DNA of 64,000 nt from Chloroflexus aurantiacus J-10-fl (GTDB lineage Bacteria; Chloroflexota; Chloroflexia; Chloroflexales; Chloroflexaceae): the NCBI RefSeq assembly GCF_000018865.1, contig NC_010175.1:1798001-1862000 (forward strand), in the 5' to 3' direction. Shown here piece after piece: positions 56,001 to 62,211 of the stretch (positions within the stretch are counted from its first letter, which is position 1; each line of letters opens with the position of its first letter). A program made the translations under genes and the position numbers. The notes below the pieces were generated by a model. It had not been told where the DNA came from. It did no database searches and saw nothing but the letters and a program-made list of their open reading frames with translations.

Positions 56001-57568
56001 CAAACAGCGGTCGCTACCAGCACGACCGGCAGCGCAACTCTGGCTGTCCAGAATAGTAGGCGCTGTGTGGTACCGGTGAGCCGCTGCCGCCAGGAGATCG
56101 AGCGAACCGCGACAACTGCATGCAGTCGGCGGCGTCCCCACCGGGCCAGAGTCACCAGTGCCCAGGCCGCCAGCACCGTAAGCGCACCATAGATTGGCAG
56201 CAGGTACCGCAGCGTGACGGCGAACTGATTGCCTTGCCAGGCAAAATAGAACGTCGCCCAACACCAGAGCACCCAGGCCGGATGCCATGGCCGCCCAATG
56301 AGTGATGTCGGGTGAAGCGCCCATTGCCAGCCACGCCGGACATACCGCCCGGCGAAGAAGAGCCATCCGCCCCAGGCCGCCAGCCCCAGCAACGGCCCCA
56401 TCCCCCACAACACCATATTCAGCCACGGAAAGATATAGGCCGGTCGGCCAACCCACTGCTGACCGGGCGGAAAGTCGTACTCACCGGTCACCAGGGCGCG
56501 TACCGTGGTTAAATTCTCACGAAAGCGGGGATCGAGCCGAATATCAAAAAACCCGGCACCGTGGAGGAGCGACGGGCCATCAATGCGTGGCGAATCGGCT
56601 CGCGAGCCGATAAACGCATCGGGAGCGAGGGCGCGGAATGCGACAAACGAGACCAGGCCGGCGAGGATCAAGAGCAACAGTTCGCGCTGCACCCAGCGAT
56701 TGACGAGAGTCGACCAGCGCTGCCCCTGCAATACCCGTTGAGCCGCAATCAGTGTTGCTACCACCGCCAGGCCACCAATCGTCACCATCGTGATCCGATT
56801 AGCACTTGCTGCTCCGATACTCAGACCGAGCGCGAGATACGAACCAACGCCACCCCCCTGGGCAACCCGCACCGTCCAGTACAACCCGAGTAGGCAGAAG
56901 AAGGTTGAAAAGGCCGGATCGACAAAGAAATGGCTCTGCTGAATATGCATGACCGTGAGTGCTGTCAGCAGTGCCGCTATCAGGCCCACCCGTCGCCGAA
57001 ACAAACGGCAGCCAATCAGATAGATAAGGACGACGCTACCGAGATCAAACAGCGCCGCCAGGATGCGTCCAACCTTAACAATCTCACCGTAACTCGTCAG
57101 ATTAACGCGGTCGGGATTCAGCCACCAGATCAGAGGTGTCAGGCGTGGCCAGGCTCGTTCCGGGTTGGCAATTGCCGGCCCGTAATCGGTACGTCGTTCG
57201 GTTGGCGCTGTTGGATCGGCCCCTACCCGTGGTGGCCCGGCAATCGTGAGCACCTGCGCCGGCAGCTCTTCTGGTGGAGTCAGCATCACCGCGACGGCCC
57301 GCGTCAGCATGATAGGGAGCGGCCCGTAGACGTAAAGGGGAAACTGTTCGTAATTACGCGGATTAAGTGGTGAACGACTGGAGTCGTAAAACTCAGCTAC
57401 ATCGCCCGGTAGTCGTACCGTTGAGGCGACATACGTAAAAAAGCGCTCATCAGGATGCTGACCGGTTCCAGAGTCCCAATCAGCGATATTTAGCGTCCGC
57501 AGGTAGAACCCTAACAGTAAAATGGCCGTCAGCCCAAGGCGGACGAACCAGACTCGATAGCGGAGCAT
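50096..57568 (-). CDS. Giant membrane protein: PMT-like glycosyltransferase + two DUF2298 modules + TPR
   Basis: About 2,490 residues. Module 1 (about 1-780) resembles GT39/ArnT-like membrane glycosyltransferases, with DSGTGQHPDERFFTYVAS near the start carrying the acidic pair typical of the first loop. Modules 2 (about 800-1590) and 3 (about 1600-2330) are DUF2298 units, each with YINYYYFGF or YINYYYYGL, ADLHAH or ADLHPH, RMNTVFKFGLH and YVGGVER. The tail (about 2345-2490) holds several TPR repeats, such as GRYEEAEQAYLAAVRASPTA. Likely role: polyprenyl-linked sugar transfer at the cell surface (inference). ATG 57568 is chosen; GTG 57592 is possible. Confidence 0.88.
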   Translation of the reverse strand: MLRYRVWFVRLGLTAILLLGFYLRTLNIADWDSGTGQHPDERFFTYVASTVRLPGDVAEFYDSSRSPLNPRNYEQFPLYVYGPLPIMLTRAVAVMLTPPEELPAQVLTIAGPPRVGADPTAPTERRTDYGPAIANPERAWPRLTPLIWWLNPDRVNLTSYGEIVKVGRILAALFDLGSVVLIYLIGCRLFRRRVGLIAALLTALTVMHIQQSHFFVDPAFSTFFCLLGLYWTVRVAQGGGVGSYLALGLSIGAASANRITMVTIGGLAVVATLIAAQRVLQGQRWSTLVNRWVQRELLLLILAGLVSFVAFRALAPDAFIGSRADSPRIDGPSLLHGAGFFDIRLDPRFRENLTTVRALVTGEYDFPPGQQWVGRPAYIFPWLNMVLWGMGPLLGLAAWGGWLFFAGRYVRRGWQWALHPTSLIGRPWHPAWVLWCWATFYFAWQGNQFAVTLRYLLPIYGALTVLAAWALVTLARWGRRRLHAVVAVRSISWRQRLTGTTQRLLFWTARVALPVVLVATAVWAYAFSRIYTVPHSRVQAARWLAEHAQPGSVVMSERWDDPLPLQATTNAAWNITFFGIDSSPYAEDEPVKYFGNGSEPGLLDQLDQADYITLTSNRVYDSTSRLRMRYPALMRYYHYLFNGELGFELVAEITSYPTILGIRIPDWMAEEAFSVYDHPRVLIFQKTPLYSRERAERLITENVEWGEVYKSPLLIADRNPTALRLTESVWPRYAAGGEWWSWLGTTPFAAMWWLFWLEGLGLAIFAVIGPRLRNLPDRGYSLAKIVGLLLVAYLAWLGGSLHLVPFAPTTLWTIGMVVLGVGGFIGWRERTTLRRIWHERWSALAMAEMVFLAFLLIGLTLRWFNPDLWHPARGGEKPMDFAYLNAVLRSAAFPPLDPWHAGGYINYYYFGFVLVGALIHLSGVAPAVGYNLGVATIFALTALGAFGVVYNLLAARSPQPQRERTALIAAGLAPVLVLLIGNLAQAGWFLNGYAAEQMAKGRYEWAFWDATRITPGTINEFPFFTFLFADLHAHMIVMPLSLAALGLALAWMRKGTAAHWWIIGLLGLVAGAIRATNTWDYPTFVGLAGLMVALATGRRWRQAGRGWPATLLVALVVGAAPALVGNILFAPFIASFATESSGIALWQGPGFTLLETILTAERTTTGQIVQIGGHWLIIWFVFVGLWAWRQRESLLIVIVPLAVWLVALGLNLPAILPLIGVLVTTAWLLWRIRRRSFTIIVPLLWAFGGIGLWAMVEMVVVRGDVGRMNTVFKFGLHTWILLALATAVALPWLWAATQRLLPFWRWGLRSLCALFLAAGLVYPVTAAPARIADRWNPDAPRTLDGAAFLNTITEMRNGPGYSLDEDAATIDWLRRNVRGTAIILEAHQPSYQWAGRIATFTGLPTILGWEWHQIQQRSAVNATPVINYRQQVIAAIYNSPDPTTALAAIRRYGVEYIYVGGVERQLYSAEGLAKFAALVDQGELERVFQAGQSVLYRVRTPGQPQMLTNDLPIRAPSLRTTPALELLQPVQDLPSVGRLSWNTMLNEQPWLAIVAWLLVWYLIAGLGVLPAYAALGVHGLAWARPIGLILLGYVIWLPASLGWWRYDSAGLAGGLLVLIGIGLFLWWVGVRPERAAWRSLLPGEAIFLAGFAAMTIIRALNPDLWHPVWGGEKPMEQGFLNAILRSPQMPPYDPFYSNGYINYYYYGLYLMSVPIKLLGIDSAVGFNLALATLYGMLLAGAYELGTRLGGRRRYGIVALSLIGLMGNLTSLIPAGWSLGAQGLRLLLSGQAELLGDWFVGPSRVIPYTINEFPLFSFLYADLHPHLIALPLALLAIVCGWHLILRPQRPLWLLSALTLGTLAVTNSWDFPTYGLLCGLAIIAGAIRRTGWRWQPLTLAVVQAVGLGLGSLLLFAPFFDRYWPMVRGIGLVTTGVTLPLDYLLIYGVPLIIVIPVIAGGLLQRWRSGFAGRRWALIASGIGLLMIIGAAVPELALRLSLFVVLMVTTILLMRRAAGAPAWYALLLCWVAWAVSLGVEIVYIRDHLDGSDWYRMNTVFKFGLHVWVLLGLAAAGLLPRLLRGLQRYGGSSAVMAGLAIIAIPAIIAGSYAPVAIPSRLVTRFDVETGPTLDGMAFMEQATFTYDCQAFGGCAPDTAFVQVDLSGDAAAIRWLNRQIDGTPVVLQSSLWFYRAYAIRVAAATGLPTVISALHADEQRDPVVTGQRVRDVETFFTTTDPDTALRILARYNVDYVYVGGVERAFYPQGLSKFAVLRDRYLRSVYEQDGVTIYAVTDLPDSYRFLRAERLPVAQPAPPPSPPPNEPVVDLAELEAAVAAQPTNGPLAFGLAEAYRRQGRLTEAAEVLATAAAANPDDVGLHHLWGDILADAGRYEEAEQAYLAAVRASPTAGNYNKLATALIDWGWLDKAEIALGQALSTDPGLPDPYFQLARLFMQRNQTTLAQDALQRYLQLAPEGRWAGEARQMLAHLNGGQP

Positions 57569-57657
57569 AGCCTGTTGCACAGCGGTTCCCACGACGTATA
57601 GTCAGCCTGCTTGATCGATGATACAGCGAAACAGCGCATTCGACGCATGCGCTGGCA

Positions 57658-57909
57658 TTATACACCGGTATCAGCAAGCTGTGCGATGAGAGTAGGAATC
57701 TCCGTTGGAGTCACGCCGTGAAACCGACGCCCGCCCGGATAGACAAGCAGATTGGGGCCAATAGTGCAACGATCCTGACAACTACCGGCGATACACGTGA
57801 TCTGATCGGACAAGCCGGCGCGCCAGATAGCATCTTCTAATGCGATGTGAACATCGGCTGCACCGCGCCCGCGGCAATGTGGCCCAAGACAGATGTAGAT
57901 GCGTTTCAT
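57658..57909 (-). CDS. Thioredoxin-like [2Fe-2S] ferredoxin domain protein
   Basis: 83 residues. KRIYICLGPHCRGRGAADVH gives two cysteines and CIAGSCQDRC gives three, matching the spacing of thioredoxin-like [2Fe-2S] ferredoxins (NuoE C-terminal-like). The conserved NLLVYPGGRRFHGVTP segment follows. Role: small electron carrier; partner unknown. ATG 57909 has no visible Shine-Dalgarno sequence, and an intrinsic terminator ends 12 nt upstream, so translation or transcription of this gene is probably controlled unusually. It lies downstream of cysK on the same strand. Confidence 0.82.
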   Translation of the reverse strand: MKRIYICLGPHCRGRGAADVHIALEDAIWRAGLSDQITCIAGSCQDRCTIGPNLLVYPGGRRFHGVTPTEIPTLIAQLADTGV

Positions 57910-57921
57910 GCGAGTAGTAAA

Positions 57922-57949
57922 ATTGCCCCAACTATAAGGTTGGGGCAAT
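57922..57949 (-). terminator. Terminator between cysK and the ferredoxin-like gene
   Basis: Perfect 11-bp stem ATTGCCCCAAC (57922-57932) / GTTGGGGCAAT (57939-57949), 6-nt loop. On the minus strand it is followed by TTTTACT. It begins 22 nt after the cysK stop and ends only 12 nt before the next start codon. Confidence 0.8.
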
Positions 57950-57971
57950 CGGTCGTTGTTCCGGCGGCTGA

Positions 57972-58901
57972 TCACTCTTCAGCGAAGAGTGGCGTTGATA
58001 GATAACGTTCACCGTTTGAGGGCACAATAAAGACGATCAGCTTACCGGCATTCTCCGGACGGCGGGCCACGCGCAGCGCTGCGGTCGCCGCAGCCCCACT
58101 TGAGATACCGACCATCAAACCCTCTTCGCGAGCCAGCCGACGGGCCATCGCAAAGGCATCTTCGTTGCTCACCTGCTGAATCTCGTCAAGAATGCTGGTA
58201 TTCAGCACATCTGGGATAAACCCGGCGCCAATGCCTTGAATCTTGTGCGGCCCAGGCTTGCCACCCGACAACACCGGCGAAGCCTCTGGCTCGACTGCGA
58301 CAATGCGCAGACTCGGTCGGCGCGGTTTGAGCACTTCGCCAATGCCGGTGAGTGTGCCACCGGTACCGACACCACCGACCACAATATCGACCTGACCGTC
58401 AGTATCGCGCCAGATTTCTTCGGCGGTAGTGGCACGGTGAATGGCCGGGTTGGCCGGGTTCTTGAACTGCTGCGGCATAAAGCTATTGGGGATTTCGGCC
58501 AGCAACTCCTCGGCGCGAGCAATGGCTCCCCGCATCCCTTCGCTACCCGGCGTCAACACCAGCTCGGCGCCAAAGCCACGCAACAGTTTGCGCCGTTCGA
58601 TGCTCATCGTTTCCGGCATCGTCAGGATTAGCCGGTAACCACGTGCCGCAGCGACTAACGCCAGACCGATCCCGGTATTGCCGCTTGTCGGCTCGATAAT
58701 GACCGTCTCGCCGGGTCGGATCAACCCTTCACGCTCGGCAGCGTCGATCATTGCCAGACCGATACGATCTTTGACCGAGCTGGCCGGGTTGAAGAATTCG
58801 AGCTTGGCTACCACGGTAGCCTGGGTATCATTAACGCGATTAAGCCGCACCAGCGGCGTGTTACCAATCAGTTCTGTGATCGAGTTGTAAATACGGGCCA
58901 C
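57972..58901 (-). CDS. cysK: Cysteine synthase (O-acetylserine sulfhydrylase)
   Basis: 309 residues, normal for Cys[15 protein letters not shown], the PLP lysine in [16 protein letters not shown], the substrate loop [15 protein letters not shown] and the phosphate-binding [15 protein letters not shown] are all present. It makes L-cysteine from O-acetylserine and sulfide in the cytoplasm. A sigma-70 promoter with consensus -35 lies upstream and a strong terminator follows. No cysE is nearby. Confidence 0.94.
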   Translation of the reverse strand: MARIYNSITELIGNTPLVRLNRVNDTQATVVAKLEFFNPASSVKDRIGLAMIDAAEREGLIRPGETVIIEPTSGNTGIGLALVAAARGYRLILTMPETMSIERRKLLRGFGAELVLTPGSEGMRGAIARAEELLAEIPNSFMPQQFKNPANPAIHRATTAEEIWRDTDGQVDIVVGGVGTGGTLTGIGEVLKPRRPSLRIVAVEPEASPVLSGGKPGPHKIQGIGAGFIPDVLNTSILDEIQQVSNEDAFAMARRLAREEGLMVGISSGAAATAALRVARRPENAGKLIVFIVPSNGERYLSTPLFAEE

Positions 58902-58942
58902 AGTTGGCTCCTTTACGCTAAACTATTTACGTTCTATCTGCT

Positions 58943-58971
58943 ATTGTACTCAGAGCAGCAATAAATGTCAA
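58943..58971 (-). promoter_or_regulatory. cysK promoter
   Basis: Minus strand: -35 TTGACA (58971-58966), 17-nt spacer, -10 TACAAT (58948-58943), about 40 nt before the cysK ATG. Confidence 0.75.
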
Positions 58972-59072
58972 TTTGTCAGGCAAAAAAGTCAAGTTTTGTG
59001 GCAACAATCACGCAGACAGTTCATGCTATACTGGACGGCGCAACGGTTCATTCAAAACAAGAGGGAGAAGCA

Positions 59073-59636
59073 ATGCGCGGTCGTGCAGTGCGTCCGGTAG
59101 ATCGAGCCGGCGGTGGAGAAGAGGCAATTCGTTTAACCCGGTGCGCAGGCACCTGGTTGGCCGATCCGCCCGATGCAGATGAGCAGGCGCGGATTGCCGA
59201 GGCAGTGCGGGCATTAAACGGTCAACGGGCATTAGCCCTTGAATTGCACCGCGATCCGGCGGCACTCGACGCTTACTGTGTCGAGTTGTTCCGCGATCCG
59301 ATGTTTAACCCGCTTCATATCGGGCCGGAGATCATTCGTCGAATTATCGACAAACTCGGTGAACCACCAGTTGCCGACGAGTCAGACCCAACGGCCTTCT
59401 CGCAGTACCTTCAGCAGGCCGTCCTGCTCTTTGCCCTTCCCAATCCGCGTCGGCTGCTGGCAGCGCAGTTGCGCCGCTATTTACCACGCTTTACCACAGC
59501 AGGCGATTGGAAGGCGGCGGTGGCGATTGATTACAGTGCGTTCCGCACCTCACTCGGCAACGAGGTCACTCCATTTCTGGCCCAGATGACGCTGGCCGGT
59601 CTGGCCGACTACTACGATGAATTGCCTGATGCGTAG
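59073..59636 (+). CDS. Conserved-looking protein of unknown function
   Basis: 187 residues, soluble, mostly helical. No family recognised. Visible parts: a basic start (MRGRAVRPVDRAGGG), a segment IRLTRCAGTWLADPPDADEQ, ELHRDPAALDAYCVELFRDP and a C-terminus with DYSAFRTSLGNEVTPFLAQM. GAGGGAG stands before ATG 59073 and an extended -10 (TGCTATACT, ending 59032) precedes it, so the gene is real. The longer frame from 58965 would run through the promoter. It is divergent from cysK and precedes tRNA-Glu. Confidence 0.7.
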   Translation: MRGRAVRPVDRAGGGEEAIRLTRCAGTWLADPPDADEQARIAEAVRALNGQRALALELHRDPAALDAYCVELFRDPMFNPLHIGPEIIRRIIDKLGEPPVADESDPTAFSQYLQQAVLLFALPNPRRLLAAQLRRYLPRFTTAGDWKAAVAIDYSAFRTSLGNEVTPFLAQMTLAGLADYYDELPDA

Positions 59637-59749
59637 CGCACCGGCTCAATCCATTGGCACAGGGGCGGTGCTTGAACCGTCTCTGCGCCACCAACCACCT
59701 CTCTGCTCACACGCACGGCTGGTCGGCAACCGGTCAGACTTTAGACCAG

Positions 59750-59777
59750 TTGCAACAATCGCAAAGTATGGTATAAT
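59750..59777 (+). promoter_or_regulatory. tRNA-Glu promoter
   Basis: -35 TTGCAA (59750-59755), 16-nt spacer, extended -10 TGGTATAAT (-10 hexamer 59772-59777), 13 nt before the tRNA. Confidence 0.85.
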
Positions 59778-59790
59778 GCCAGCTCGTCAG

Positions 59791-59867
59791 GCCCCCATCG
59801 TCTAGTGGCCTAGGACATCACCCTTTCAAGGTGGAGATCGCGGGTTCGAATCCCGCTGGGGGCACCA
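59791..59867 (+). tRNA. tRNA-Glu (anticodon UUC)
   Basis: 77 nt including an encoded CCA. Acceptor arms GCCCCCA / TGGGGGC pair fully, the discriminator base is A, and the T arm is GCGGG-TTCGAAT-CCCGC. The anticodon stem CACC/GGTG encloses the loop CTTTCAA, giving anticodon TTC at 59825-59827. Confidence 0.97.
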
Positions 59868-59869
59868 TA

Positions 59870-59903
59870 AAAGCGCACTGCCTGTTGCAGTGCGCTTTCT
59901 GTT
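59870..59903 (+). terminator. tRNA-Glu terminator
   Basis: 12-bp stem AAAGCGCACTGC (59870-59881) / GCAGTGCGCTTT (59887-59898), 5-nt loop, followed by CTGTTT. It may also stop minus-strand transcripts ending at 59955. Confidence 0.85.
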
Positions 59904-59954
59904 TGCAAAACCTCAATGTCAGTGGCAGAATCGGCAACATTGACCATCAGCACT

Positions 59955-61364
59955 TTACAGTTCCAATACCGTACCGCGTAGTCCTGCGGGGATCGGGATG
60001 TTGAACCGGCTCAACAGGGTAGGCAGTATATCGTAAATCTGTACATTGCCGAGGCGCTGTCCCCTACCAGGACGCTGCGGATCGCGCCAGATGAAAAGGC
60101 CATGCTGGGCATGGTTGGCGTCATCGGGACCGGTGTCGTTTTCGCGGGTGAATAGTCCATTGCCGCCGACCGTTCCCACCGCCCGCCAGGCAAGATCGCC
60201 AAAGTAGACGATCAGGTCAGGGGCAACGCCGCGCACGGCGCGATAGAGGCGCTGTGGCACGAAGACCCGATTTCCGAGTGGACGACCGTCGGGGCCGGGC
60301 ATTGCTTCCAGTCGCGCCGCCAGATCGGTGCGTACACGTTCATACTCCGCCGGCGGAATGACTCCCTGCGGTTCGCGTCCACGCACATTGAGAAAGATGC
60401 GTCCGTAGTAACCGCCTGCTCCCCAGGCACGGGTGCGCGACCAGTCAACATCCGCCTGATCGAGGCTGGTTGGCGTGTCCGGTATCGTGTGCAGCGTCAG
60501 ATCGCCCTGAGCGATCAACCATTGGTTGATTCGCACTCCTCCCATAAGTGGCCGCGCCCCGTGGTCAGACACGACCAGCACTGCCGTCTCAGCAGCGCAG
60601 TGTGCCAGTAAAGCGGCAATCTGGGTATCTACGTGGCGATAGTATGCGTGAATCGCATCGGCGAAGGGTGAATCGGGAACAAACAACGGATGTTGCGGAT
60701 CCATGTGCTTCCAGAGGGCATGGTGAATACGATCCACTCCCATATCCACCAGCATGAGCACATCGGGGCGCTCCTCCCTGATCAACGCTTCGGCAATCGC
60801 GAAACGTTGATCGCACATGGCATAGATGTCACGCACAATGCGCGCTTTGTCATCGGATCGGAAATCGGGAACATCGAGTAGATAGGTGTGTCCCGGCGTC
60901 GCTTCCGCGCTCCAGGCAGCCAGACGCTCCGCGAGTGTCGGGGGAAAGGTGTAAGTCGCATCGGTCGACGGTGCGAGGAAGCAGGAGACCAGCGTACCAT
61001 TGACTGCGGATGGCGGATACGTACCGGGCACGCCGATCACTGCTACACGCCACCCCGCGTCACCGAGGATGTCCCACAAACGTGGAAACCGGATTGCCCG
61101 ACTATCGGCAACAACCATGCGACCATAAGAACGATCAACACGGTTGCGAAACCCATAGACACCGAGTTCGCCCGGATCGCGCCCACTCATCATGCAACTC
61201 CAGGCAGGAACAGTGATCGCCGGGATACAGCTCTCCAGTTCGCCATAGACCCCTTCGGCCATCAGGCGGTTCAGCGTGGGCAGATCGGCACGCCAGCGTT
61301 CAAATACCAGCGACGGCTCGGCGGAGTCAAGACCAATAATGAGGAGACGGGGAAAAGAAGTCAT
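59955..61364 (-). CDS. Type I phosphodiesterase/nucleotide pyrophosphatase-like protein
   Basis: 469 residues of the alkaline-phosphatase superfamily. The metal-binding start LLIIGLDSAEPSLVFERW, the nucleophile region AITVPAWSCMMSGRDPGELG (Thr in TVPAW), VDMGVDRIHHALWKHMD and VVSDHGARPLMGGVRINQWL supply the two-zinc site. It should hydrolyse or transfer a phosphate ester or phosphodiester. No signal peptide, so it acts in the cytoplasm or on the inner membrane face. Its ATG overlaps the lgt stop (ATGA). Confidence 0.87.
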   Translation of the reverse strand: MTSFPRLLIIGLDSAEPSLVFERWRADLPTLNRLMAEGVYGELESCIPAITVPAWSCMMSGRDPGELGVYGFRNRVDRSYGRMVVADSRAIRFPRLWDILGDAGWRVAVIGVPGTYPPSAVNGTLVSCFLAPSTDATYTFPPTLAERLAAWSAEATPGHTYLLDVPDFRSDDKARIVRDIYAMCDQRFAIAEALIREERPDVLMLVDMGVDRIHHALWKHMDPQHPLFVPDSPFADAIHAYYRHVDTQIAALLAHCAAETAVLVVSDHGARPLMGGVRINQWLIAQGDLTLHTIPDTPTSLDQADVDWSRTRAWGAGGYYGRIFLNVRGREPQGVIPPAEYERVRTDLAARLEAMPGPDGRPLGNRVFVPQRLYRAVRGVAPDLIVYFGDLAWRAVGTVGGNGLFTRENDTGPDDANHAQHGLFIWRDPQRPGRGQRLGNVQIYDILPTLLSRFNIPIPAGLRGTVLEL

Positions 61365-62206
61365 GATTCAGCTTTTGCGCTCACGGTTGGATAGCGGTAC
61401 CGCCGGTAGAGCAGCACGGATGCGCCAACAACCGCAGCGAATGAAAGGACATGTACGACATTGAACGGTGTTCCGGGGAAAAACCACGAGTCAGTACGGA
61501 GAAACTCGATGAAGAAGCGTCCCAACGGATACCATACCAGGTACATAAGCGCTATATCACCATCACGCAAGCGATCACCGTAACGACGCCAGATGAAAAA
61601 GATCAACGCGAAGCCGATCAGGTTCCAGAGGGATTCGTACAGAAAAAGCGGGTGGAAGCGGGTTGTTTCTGGGAATGCCACCAGATCGCGGTACGGCCCG
61701 ATACGATATTCGGGATCGATACGCAATCCCCACGGCAAGGTGGTTGGTGGACCGTAGAGTTCCTGGTTAATAAAATTGGCCCACCGCCCGACAGCCTGCC
61801 CCAGCGGTAGACCGAGCGCAATCGCGTCGGCATAGACAAGGATCGGCACCTTCCGCATACGGGCAAACGCCCATAATCCAAGCGCGCCAAATATGAACCC
61901 GCCGAAGATGTGCAGACCACCTTCCCACACTGCCAGAATGCTCGCCGGATTGCTCAAAAAGCGCTCCAATCCTTCCGGGCCACGCGATGACTGGATGAAG
62001 ACATAGTAGAGGCGCGCACCTAACAATCCCGGAATCAGCACCCAGAGCAACAGGTCCCACACCGACTCGCGATCAAACCCACGGCGCTCAACATGGCGAG
62101 AGCCAACCCACGCGGCCAGCATAACACCCGCCATGATCAGCACGCCATACCAGCGCAGGGTTAGTGGGCCGAGTTGAATAATGACCGGATCAACAGGTGG
62201 ATACAT
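61361..62206 (-). CDS. lgt: Prolipoprotein diacylglyceryl transferase
   Basis: 281 residues, about seven membrane helices. The family signature is GRWANFINQELYG (around residue 138), preceded by LRWYGVLIMAGVMLAAWV with the essential Arg/Tyr region and GGLHIFGGFIFGAL. It transfers diacylglycerol from phosphatidylglycerol to the lipobox Cys of preprolipoproteins. It lies between two alkaline-phosphatase-fold genes, 5 nt after the sulfatase-like gene and overlapping the phosphodiesterase gene by four bases. Confidence 0.95.
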   Translation of the reverse strand: MYPPVDPVIIQLGPLTLRWYGVLIMAGVMLAAWVGSRHVERRGFDRESVWDLLLWVLIPGLLGARLYYVFIQSSRGPEGLERFLSNPASILAVWEGGLHIFGGFIFGALGLWAFARMRKVPILVYADAIALGLPLGQAVGRWANFINQELYGPPTTLPWGLRIDPEYRIGPYRDLVAFPETTRFHPLFLYESLWNLIGFALIFFIWRRYGDRLRDGDIALMYLVWYPLGRFFIEFLRTDSWFFPGTPFNVVHVLSFAAVVGASVLLYRRYRYPTVSAKAES

Positions 62207-62211
62207 AGGTG

